From positions 1-37,502 of the forward strand of contig JAKLKF010000074.1 in NCBI GenBank assembly GCA_023150805.1: 37,502 bases of DNA, in the 5' to 3' direction. The notes beneath the pieces were generated by a model. That model saw nothing but the letters and a program-made list of their open reading frames with translations, made no database searches and was not told the origin of the DNA. A program made the translations under genes and the position numbers. This document shows positions 32,063-37,502 of the stretch, in pieces. Position 1 is the first letter of the stretch. Every line of letters begins with the position of its first letter. Source of the DNA: Myxococcota bacterium. GTDB lineage: Bacteria > Myxococcota_A > UBA796 > UBA2385.

Positions 32063-32082
32063 TATTTATCGAACGTTCAATC
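32063..32082 (+). promoter_or_regulatory. Promoter and GAACGTTC operator at the TetR gene start
   Basis: A short AT-rich island contains TATTTA (32063-32068), a possible -10 box with TTGCGT 18 bp upstream. It is followed by the palindrome GAACGTTC (32071-32078) with partly symmetrical flanks. GAACGTTC-centred repeats are common TetR operators. The site lies just before ATG 32085, so a bound repressor would block its own transcription start. Confidence 0.6.
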
Positions 32083-32084
32083 AA

Positions 32085-32690
32085 ATGTCGCCTCGCCGCC
32101 GCCACGCCCACTCCGCCGACGTCCGCGCCCACCTGATGGACGCGGCCCTGCGGGTCTTCGCGCGCAAGGGCTACGACGGCGCCAGCGTGCGGGACATCGC
32201 GGCCGAGGCCGGGCTGACGGCCCCGCTGCTCTACCACTACTTCCCCTCCAAGAAGGCCCTGCTCCAGGCGCTGTTCGAGCGCAGCGGCGCCCTGGTGATG
32301 TCCGCCTTCGCCCAGGCCGCCGCGGTGCCCGACCCGCGGGAGCGCCTGGCCGCCCTGCTGTGGATCAGCGCCCGCATCGTGCGCGAGCACCAGGACTTCT
32401 GGCGGGTCTCCTACGGCGTGCGCTTCCAGCGGGCGGTGCTCGACGACCTGGCCGTGGGCGTCGCCGCGCAGTCCGCCCTGTTCGTGCAACTGTTCACGGC
32501 CCTGTTCACCGAGCTGGGCCAGCCCGCGCCCCAGGTGCGCGCCCGGACCCTGTTCGCCACGCTGGACGGGCTCTTCCAGCACTACGTGCTCGACCCCGAC
32601 GGCTACCCGCTCGACGACGTGATCTCCCACGTCATCGCCCAGGCCCTGTCCCCACCGCAGCCTCCACCCCTGTCCCCTCCCGCGGAGTAG
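32085..32690 (+). CDS. TetR-family transcriptional regulator
   Basis: A 201-residue TetR regulator. The DNA-binding part is ALRVFARKGYDGASVRDIAA, then EAGLTAPLLYHYFPSKKALL, the standard TetR helix-turn-helix. The ligand-binding helices follow, ending in a Pro-rich tail. I chose ATG 32085, because the alternative GTG 32043 would place the operator palindrome inside the coding region and add 14 atypical residues. With the likely promoter just upstream, the mRNA would have almost no leader and no Shine-Dalgarno sequence. Two bases separate its stop from the methyltransferase ATG, so it probably controls that gene and itself. Confidence 0.9.
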   Translation: MSPRRRHAHSADVRAHLMDAALRVFARKGYDGASVRDIAAEAGLTAPLLYHYFPSKKALLQALFERSGALVMSAFAQAAAVPDPRERLAALLWISARIVREHQDFWRVSYGVRFQRAVLDDLAVGVAAQSALFVQLFTALFTELGQPAPQVRARTLFATLDGLFQHYVLDPDGYPLDDVISHVIAQALSPPQPPPLSPPAE

Positions 32691-32692
32691 CC

Positions 32693-33475
32693 ATGCCCCG
32701 GATGCACCTGGTCGAGCTGGAAGACCTGCCCTGGTTTCCCGCCATCCTGCGCGACGGCGGCACCGCCTTCCTGGCCTTCGCCGAGCGGATGAGCGGCCAC
32801 GGCCGGCTGATGGCGCCGCCCCTGCTCGACGCGCTGAAGGAGACGGGACACACCCACCTGGTCGACCTGTGCTCGGGAAGCGGCGGGCCGGCCGCGGTGA
32901 TGGCCGACGAGCTGAAGAAGCGGGGCCTGGAGGTCACCGTCACGCTCACCGACCTGTACCCCCACCCCGAGGCCTTCAACCACGCCGCGGCCGAGAGCGG
33001 CGGCCGGGTCCAGGGCCGCTCCACCCCGGTGGACGCCACCGCCGTCCCGCAGGACCTGCGCGGCTTCCGCACCGTCTTCAACGCCTTCCACCACTTCACG
33101 CCCGAGCAGGGCCGCGCCGTGCTGCAGGACGCCGTCCGCCAGGGCCAGCCCATCGGCGTCTTCGAGGTCGTCAGCCGCGAGCTGCCCATGCTGCTGGGCC
33201 TGCTGATGACCCCCCTGACGGTCACCCTGACGATGCCCCTGTGGCGGCCCTTCCGCTGGCCCTGGCTGCTGTGGACCTGGGTCTTCCCCGTCATGCAGCC
33301 CTTCGTGCTGTGGGACGGCCTCGTCTCCTGGCTGCGCATCTACAGCGAGGAGGAGCTGCGGGCGCTCGTCGCCCAGGTCGACGCGCCGGGCTGGACGTGG
33401 AAGGTCGGGCGGATCCAGCTCGGCCAGGCGCCGCTGCACGGGACGTACCTGGTGGGCACGCCGCCGCAGGGATGA
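32693..33475 (+). CDS. SAM-dependent methyltransferase-like protein with membrane segment
   Basis: The 260-residue protein has a class I methyltransferase N-terminal half: VDLCSGSGGPAAVMADEL is motif I, VTLTDLYP supplies the acidic residue, and VFNAFHHFTPEQGR corresponds to the motif IV/V region. The part from about residue 165 to 215 is hydrophobic and Trp/Leu/Pro-rich (LLGLLMTPLTVTLTMPLWRP, then PWLLWTWVFPVMQPFVLWD), suggesting membrane association or a lipid-like substrate. The ATG follows GGAG at 32684-32687 inside the tetR end. As the second gene of a TetR unit it may modify or detoxify the ligand sensed by the regulator (inference). Confidence 0.82.
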   Translation: MPRMHLVELEDLPWFPAILRDGGTAFLAFAERMSGHGRLMAPPLLDALKETGHTHLVDLCSGSGGPAAVMADELKKRGLEVTVTLTDLYPHPEAFNHAAAESGGRVQGRSTPVDATAVPQDLRGFRTVFNAFHHFTPEQGRAVLQDAVRQGQPIGVFEVVSRELPMLLGLLMTPLTVTLTMPLWRPFRWPWLLWTWVFPVMQPFVLWDGLVSWLRIYSEEELRALVAQVDAPGWTWKVGRIQLGQAPLHGTYLVGTPPQG

Positions 33476-33478
33476 GCA

Positions 33479-33523
33479 GGGGCGAGGCCGCTCGCCCCCT
33501 CACCCGGGCCGCACCTGGTGCGG
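33479..33523. terminator. Bidirectional stem-loops between convergent genes
   Basis: GGGGCGAG (33479-33486) pairs with CTCGCCCC (33491-33498) around a GCCG loop, and CCGCAC (33509-33514) pairs with GTGCGG (33518-33523). They fill the 50-bp gap between the converging methyltransferase and RCC1-like genes. No U-run follows, so termination may be weak. Confidence 0.5.
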
Positions 33524-33525
33524 TC

Positions 33526-34497
33526 TCACCACGGCGGAGGCACGCACTGGCCAGGGAGCGCGGGGTCCACGCCTTCGTCGTCCCAGCGGCAGCCCCAGCA
33601 CAGCACCCGGTGGCCGTCCACCGGCTTGTCGGTCAGACCGCAGAAGAAGCGGGCCCCGGCGGTGATCTGCGAGAAGGAGACGCCCGCCGGGGGCAGGTAC
33701 TCCATGGGATCCTGGTCTGGGAGGCTGCGGCAGGAGACATCGCCGGCATCCCGCAACACGCAAGCGGCTTCCCACCCGAGGGCGGCTTCGGAGAAGGGAG
33801 ACAAGGCCACAAGGGCAGACTCATAGGCGGGAGCTTCCTTCTCGTAGCCCCAGCAATGGACCACTCCCGAGGTGGTCCGTCCGCAGTAGACCACGGTGTC
33901 GTTGGGAAACAACTCCGAGAATGCAAGCCCTTCCGGGGGACTGGCCGTGCCGAACTGGTTGTACCCCCAGCAACTCAGCGTCCCATCCATGTGCAACCCG
34001 CAGTAGCCATTGTCATGCGGAAACAGGTGCCGGAACGGCCCCGGAGGGGGGTCCATGTCACTGCCCTTGTAGTACTGCTTCGCATCCTCGAAGAATGAGG
34101 TACCCCAACAGTGGGCCTGGCCCGCCGGATCCAGCGCGCAGGTCGAGTAGGATCCGGCGGTCACCTCGGTGAAGGTGCCCGTCGGCACCGGGTCGTAGAA
34201 CTCCTTCCGTCCCGTGCAGTGCACCGACCCACCCTCATCCAGGCCGCACAGGTGCACATATTGGGTCGACATGGAGACGAGCCGCGCCTGGGGCGTCTCC
34301 AGCGAGGGCCACTGCCACGACCCCTCCCATTGGTCGGGGCCACCGGCGGCGTCGTAGTTGTGGCAGGCGGAGTCACCGCGCTCGAACCGCGCGCAGACAT
34401 AGTCCTTGCCCGCGTCGATCTCCACCACGGGACCCGGCCCGCAGCCGGTGGCGAGGGTACCGAGGAACCACCACCCCAAGAGCCGCGGGCCGGCCAT
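33526..34497 (-). CDS. RCC1-like repeat lipoprotein
   Basis: A 323-residue lipoprotein (lipobox LATGC, Cys19) made of repeats of the type CxLxxxGxxxCWG: HLCGLDEGGSVHC, TCALDPAGQAHCWG, YCGLHMDGTLSCWG, VYCGRTTSGVVHCWG and FFCGLTDKPVDGHRVLCWG. Paired Cys in each blade suggest disulfides across an RCC1-like beta-propeller. Such proteins are common in Myxococcota; they probably bind protein or glycan at the cell surface. The ATG at 34495-34497 comes two bases after the stop of the upstream lipoprotein gene, so both belong to one operon. The codon use is slightly less GC-rich than in the neighbours (more AT at third positions), perhaps reflecting later acquisition. Confidence 0.85.
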   Translation of the reverse strand: MAGPRLLGWWFLGTLATGCGPGPVVEIDAGKDYVCARFERGDSACHNYDAAGGPDQWEGSWQWPSLETPQARLVSMSTQYVHLCGLDEGGSVHCTGRKEFYDPVPTGTFTEVTAGSYSTCALDPAGQAHCWGTSFFEDAKQYYKGSDMDPPPGPFRHLFPHDNGYCGLHMDGTLSCWGYNQFGTASPPEGLAFSELFPNDTVVYCGRTTSGVVHCWGYEKEAPAYESALVALSPFSEAALGWEAACVLRDAGDVSCRSLPDQDPMEYLPPAGVSFSQITAGARFFCGLTDKPVDGHRVLCWGCRWDDEGVDPALPGQCVPPPW

Positions 34498-34499
34498 GG

Positions 34500-35708
34500 C
34501 TATTCCGCTGGCAGGGTGTAGCTGCCCTCGTCGCAGACATCGACCCCGTCGTACTCGATGGTGGTGAAGGTCACCTCGGCATCGGTAGAATCCCAGGAGG
34601 TGACCGTCCCCGCGACCAGCAGGGGGCCGATCGCCAGGGAGAAGTCGCGCCCGCCGGCCCCGTTCACCGTGGGGGTCACCTTCGTGACGTGCGCGGTCCC
34701 GTACAGCTCCCAGTGGATGCGGTTCGGACCGTTCAGCACCCGCATGACCAGCTTCTGATCCACCCCGCAGCCCAGGTCGTCCAGGTCCAGGATGTAGCCC
34801 TGGTCCCGGCTGACCGTGGCCGCGCCGCTGCTACAGGTCCAGGTCATGTCCACGGCCAGGTCCTCGATGTCCGGCGGGTCCAGCTCCTCGATCACGAAGG
34901 GGGCGAAGCCGGAGTGCTCCCCCGACGAGAAGCTGTGCGTGCCGGTCACGAGCGTCGAGTGCGAGGAGAGTCCTGCCACCAGGTCGTCGCTGCCCTGCAC
35001 CAGGTCGAAGCCCGGGTCCACGATGCGCAGGTCGTAGCCCTCGTCGTCGACCACGGTGAGCGAGGTGACCCAGGCGTTCATGGTCATCGTCCCCGTTCCC
35101 TCCGTCATCACCGGCAGCATCATCACCGTCGCGGACCCGTCACCGTCCCGGTCGTGCATCCCCAGCGGGAACAGGGTGAAGCTGCCGCTGCCGGCCGCGC
35201 AGGCGTGGTCCTCCTCCACCACGCGATCGGCGCTGATGTTCTTCAGCTCGTTCATGATCTTGACCTTGTCGAAATCATCGCACTTCGTCACCTCGGCGGG
35301 GGGCTGCGTGATCTCGACCTGGTAGGTGCCGGAGCAGGAGGCGGAGTCTTCCTGGCCGCAGCCGCCCGAGGACTGGCTGTAGCAGTTGAGGTAGGTGGTG
35401 GCCCCGCCGTTCACCTCCCAGTCGCCGTAGGACGAGCTGCCCGCCGAGCGCGTCGAGGTCGAGCCCGTGCACTCCCCGGTGGTGCGCATGGTCCGGACGT
35501 TGTTGGCGCCCGCGCCCGGGTGGGCCGATCCGTCGTAGCCCACCGAGCGGTAGGAGCTGAGGGTGTAGCCGCTGTAGGACACCTCCATCCCGCTGTTCGC
35601 GGTGCAGGCCGAGCCGGGCGTACCCGTGAACGACGCCAGCGCGATCGTCTCGGGGTTCGTCATCGGGTCCACGGTGTCGCCCTTGGCGTCGCAGGCGGTG
35701 GTGGTCAC
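34500..35708 (-). CDS. Cys-containing lipoprotein, signal peptide split by C12 tract
   Basis: A beta-rich secreted protein of about 400 residues with many Ser, Thr and Gly and scattered Cys; I recognise no family. The GTG start gives MTTTACDAKGD, which begins inside a lipobox (VTTTAC). Upstream in frame lies GSSILVALLAAV, a proper hydrophobic core, but the frame then meets no ATG or GTG before a TGA. An ATG at 35785-35787, with GAGG upstream and overlapping the stop of the exonuclease gene (ATGA), would supply a basic n-region, but it is out of frame because of a C12 run (plus strand G12, 35768-35779). With 11 C the whole signal would read in frame. So the true gene is probably 34500-35787, phase-variable or affected by a homopolymer error. 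Confidence 0.75.
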   Translation of the reverse strand: MTTTACDAKGDTVDPMTNPETIALASFTGTPGSACTANSGMEVSYSGYTLSSYRSVGYDGSAHPGAGANNVRTMRTTGECTGSTSTRSAGSSSYGDWEVNGGATTYLNCYSQSSGGCGQEDSASCSGTYQVEITQPPAEVTKCDDFDKVKIMNELKNISADRVVEEDHACAAGSGSFTLFPLGMHDRDGDGSATVMMLPVMTEGTGTMTMNAWVTSLTVVDDEGYDLRIVDPGFDLVQGSDDLVAGLSSHSTLVTGTHSFSSGEHSGFAPFVIEELDPPDIEDLAVDMTWTCSSGAATVSRDQGYILDLDDLGCGVDQKLVMRVLNGPNRIHWELYGTAHVTKVTPTVNGAGGRDFSLAIGPLLVAGTVTSWDSTDAEVTFTTIEYDGVDVCDEGSYTLPAE

Positions 35709-35767
35709 GGCTGCCAGGAGCGCAACCAGGATGGACGAGCCGGGCGCGGTCAGCTCAGGGACACTGC

Positions 35768-35779
35768 GGGGGGGGGGGG
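35768..35779 (-). repeat. C12 homopolymer in the lipoprotein signal sequence
   Basis: Twelve G on the plus strand (C12 in the gene). The tract sits between the coupled ATG at 35787 and the lipoprotein signal core. A length of 11 or 14 joins the two frames; 12 leads from that ATG to an early TGA after ten codons. Confidence 0.8.
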
Positions 35780-35783
35780 CGGG

Positions 35784-36314
35784 TCATCGGGCAACCTCAC
35801 ATCGAGAAGCGCCAGGCATCGTGCACCCTCCCTGGATGCCCGACGCGGGGGGGCGGTTCAGGAGGTGCACGTAGCCTGCCACGGGTGGCGGCCCGGTGGT
35901 GTGAATTCTGCGGGCATGGCCCAGCCCCAGCCATCCACGGGGCCCCAGGTCGACGCCCAGCTCCTTGCAGATCATGCCCAGCTTGTGCTGGCGCAGGTGG
36001 GAGAGCAGGCGCTGGGCCAGGGGCAGGGTGTCGATCTCCGCCCGGGTGTGTGGCCAGGTCTTGCCCGCGCGCTCCAGCTCGGAGCGCAAGAAGGCGAGGT
36101 CGAAGGACAGGTTGTGCGCCACGAGGACGGCGTCGCTCAAGAGCTCGCGCACGCGGTCGGCGCGGCGCTCGAAGGGCGGTTCGTCGGCGACCTCGTCGTC
36201 GCCGATGCCGCTCACCTTGCTGGCCTCGCGCGGGATGGGGATGCCCGGGTTGATCAGGCAGTCGTGCCGCTGCACGCCGGCGATGCCGCCCCCCTCGATG
36301 CCGCCGGGATCCAT
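35784..36314 (-). pseudogene. DnaQ-type 3'-5' exonuclease remnant
   Basis: The frame encodes a DnaQ/RNase T-like exonuclease: INPGIPIPREASKVSGIGDD and VAHNLSFDLAFLRSEL (ExoII) are clear. The ExoI motif, normally DxE near the N-terminus, is not intact (AVMDPGGIEGGG). The ExoIII region reads GHARRIHTTG, lacking the usual HxxxxD Asp. So at least two of three metal-binding motifs are damaged. In frame upstream of the ATG a stop lies inside the palindrome of the IS91-like element, so the original 5' end was probably lost by insertion of that element. A non-catalytic but expressed protein cannot be excluded, because its stop overlaps the next gene's ATG. Confidence 0.65.
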
Positions 36315-36332
36315 GACGGCGACGGCCCAGGC

Positions 36333-36368
36333 TGCCGGTGGTGCCGGTCAACCGGCACCCTTCCGGCA
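36333..36368. repeat. Palindrome at the left end of the IS91-like element
   Basis: GGTGCCGGTCAACCGGCACC (36340-36359) is a perfect inverted repeat with 9-bp arms. It is framed by TGCCGG (36333-36338) and CCGGCA (36363-36368), which extend the hairpin. It lies about 65-100 bp upstream of the transposase ATG, where the IS91 termination end (terIS) with its hairpin would be expected. Confidence 0.65.
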
Positions 36369-36432
36369 GCGCGGTCCCCCATGATGGCGTCAGCGTCCAT
36401 GTCTTGTCGGTGGCCCGGCGCTTGCGTCGCGC

Positions 36433-37502
36433 ATGGCAGTGCCGGTCACCATCGAGCGCTGCAACACCCCGAACGACCTCTTGCACCGCCTGGTGCGGGA
36501 GGGCCTGCCGGAGCTACGCCGCGCGTTGGAGGAGGTCGACCGCCAGCTTCCCCGCTATGTCGAGCGTGAGCTGGAGCGCTTCACCACCTGCGGAGACCCC
36601 GCCACAGGCTTCGCCTGGCTGAAGTGCGAGGCCTGCGACCACCACCGGCTGGTGCCCTTCTCGTGCAAGGGACGGGGCTTCTGCCCCTCCTGCGGCGGGC
36701 GGCGGATGACCGAGCGGGCGGCGCGCTGGGTCGACGAGCTCTTCCCCATCGTGGCCGTGCGGCAGTGGGTGATCACCGTTCCGTGGCCGCGACGCCTGCT
36801 GCTGGCCCGCAGTCCTGAGCTGGCCCGGGGCGTGCTGAGGGTGGCGTTGCAGGAGATCCAACGGTGGCTGCGTCGGAGCACGGGGCAGCCCCGGGGCCGG
36901 GGTGGCACCGTCACGGTGACGCAACGCTTCGGCTCCGCTCTGAACTTGAACCTTCACTTCCATGTTCTTGCTCTTGACGGACTTTACTGCGAAGACCCCA
37001 ACGACGGCTCAGTCCGCTGGTTTCGTGCGCCTGCGCCGACCGATCAGGAGGTGTCGACCCTGATCGAGCAGATCGCCGACCGGGCCGAGGCCTTCCTCGC
37101 GCGCCGAGGCTTCGGCCTTGACGACGAGCAGGATGAGGAGCCCGACGACGCCCTGGCGGTGATCCACGCTGCGGCCGTCGCCGGACGCAGCGCCGTGCGG
37201 CGGTCCCGGCAGGCCCGGCGCGTTGGCGTACAGGGCGGGCGGCCCTATCAACTGCCGCCGAGCTGCGCCCACTGCGATGGCTACGGCTTGCACGCCGGAG
37301 TGGTCATCGGCGCCAAGGATCGCAAGGGTTTGGAGGGCCTCGCCCGGTACATCGCGCGACCGCCCCTCGCCACGCCTCGACTCGAGGAGCTTCGCGATGG
37401 TCGCCTGCGCATTCGATTCAAACGGCCCTGGTCGGACGGGACCGAAGGCGTCGAGCTGTCCCGGATCGAGCTGATTGAGCGCCTGGCCGCCTTGGTCCCT
37501 CC
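36433..37502 (+). CDS. IS91-family HUH transposase (partial)
   Basis: An open frame of 356 codons runs to the window edge. The N-terminal zinc-binding domain has Cys at 53, 65, 68, 78, 84 and 87 (KCEACDHHRLVPFSCKGRGF, then CPSCGGRR). The HUH motif is LNLHFHVLALDG (His175, His177). The nucleophile Tyr306 lies in GLARYIARPPLA, and RIRFKRPWSDGTEGVEL, then LIERLAALVP, is the conserved IS91 C-terminal block. Classical IS91 has two Tyr four residues apart; here only one is seen, closer to ISCR-type enzymes. The protein nicks single-stranded DNA for rolling-circle transposition. The start ATG at 36433 is preceded by no strong Shine-Dalgarno sequence. It is divergent from the exonuclease remnant. Confidence 0.9.
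   Translation, partial: MAVPVTIERCNTPNDLLHRLVREGLPELRRALEEVDRQLPRYVERELERFTTCGDPATGFAWLKCEACDHHRLVPFSCKGRGFCPSCGGRRMTERAARWVDELFPIVAVRQWVITVPWPRRLLLARSPELARGVLRVALQEIQRWLRRSTGQPRGRGGTVTVTQRFGSALNLNLHFHVLALDGLYCEDPNDGSVRWFRAPAPTDQEVSTLIEQIADRAEAFLARRGFGLDDEQDEEPDDALAVIHAAAVAGRSAVRRSRQARRVGVQGGRPYQLPPSCAHCDGYGLHAGVVIGAKDRKGLEGLARYIARPPLATPRLEELRDGRLRIRFKRPWSDGTEGVELSRIELIERLAALVP

Larger units (their letters stand above)
36331..37502 (+). mobile_element. IS91-family insertion sequence, right end outside window
   Basis: The element is inferred from the IS91-type transposase frame plus the upstream palindrome. The left boundary is set at the palindrome and may be off by tens of bases. IS91 elements move by rolling-circle replication, leave no target duplication and have no terminal inverted repeats. 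The oriIS end and its GTTC/GAAC-type flank lie beyond the window. The DNA is visibly less GC-rich than the neighbours. Confidence 0.75.

Noticed and set aside
32043..32084. GTG 32043 as the TetR start
   Set aside because: It would put the operator palindrome and likely promoter inside the coding sequence and add residues not typical of TetR proteins. It remains possible but is less likely.
1..37502. tRNA, rRNA, prophage, toxin-antitoxin and known defence systems
   Set aside because: No T-loop like GGTTCGAATCC, no rRNA blocks, no capsid or integrase genes and no typical defence domains were found. The AAA+ gene lacks partners known from defence islands.

Overview
The window is about 37.5 kb of very GC-rich DNA, with G or C at almost every third codon position. 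It most resembles a member of the Myxococcota or a related deltaproteobacterial lineage, probably uncultured. The reasons are the many lipoproteins with Asp/Gly linkers after the lipid-modified Cys, an FG-GAP repeat protein ending in a MYXO-CTERM-like Cys, hydrophobic helix, poly-Arg tail, the ferritin-like and RCC1-like lipoproteins, and GTG starts with four-base stop/start overlaps. Phylum placement is inference from these traits.

Region by region: (1) 1-2.5 kb: the tail of a Gly/Arg-rich protein, a secreted DUF547 protein, a tightly overlapped three-gene set (28-residue membrane peptide, rhodanese without its Cys, unknown protein) and thiD. (2) 2.5-11.1 kb: a glycan-oriented block with a GT-C mannosyltransferase-like protein, a LarA-like racemase nested between two glycosyltransferase genes, a processive GT2, a winged-helix nucleotidyltransferase-like protein, a GT4, a structured RNA that I read as 6S RNA followed by a strong intrinsic terminator, an O-antigen-ligase-like membrane protein and a periplasmic TPR protein. 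(3) 11.1-20.9 kb: surface proteins (alpha/beta hydrolase lipoprotein, diiron ferritin-like lipoprotein, FG-GAP propeller) mixed with housekeeping-type enzymes (HAD phosphatase, deoxyhypusine-synthase-like protein, YgfZ). (4) 21-24.8 kb: a membrane protein, a TPR-AAA+ ATPase coupled to a TPR membrane protein, a cluster of CTAG palindromes, and a TonB-like protein. (5) 24.8-33.5 kb: metabolic genes (acyl-CoA dehydrogenase, QueF-like protein without its nucleophile, M19 dipeptidase, VOC protein, amidohydrolase), a CAP lipoprotein, and a TetR-methyltransferase pair with an operator at the regulator's start. (6) 33.5-37.5 kb: RCC1-like and Cys-rich lipoproteins, a decayed DnaQ-type exonuclease and an IS91-family element running off the window.

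No tRNA, rRNA, CRISPR array or phage module was seen. Most genes are separated by few bases or overlap, so operons and translational coupling dominate. The observations I rate highest are the 6S-like RNA whose terminator abuts the next start codon, a C12 tract that puts a lipoprotein signal peptide one base out of frame, the QueF homologue lacking its catalytic Cys, the CTAG palindrome cluster, and CTG start codons on secreted proteins.
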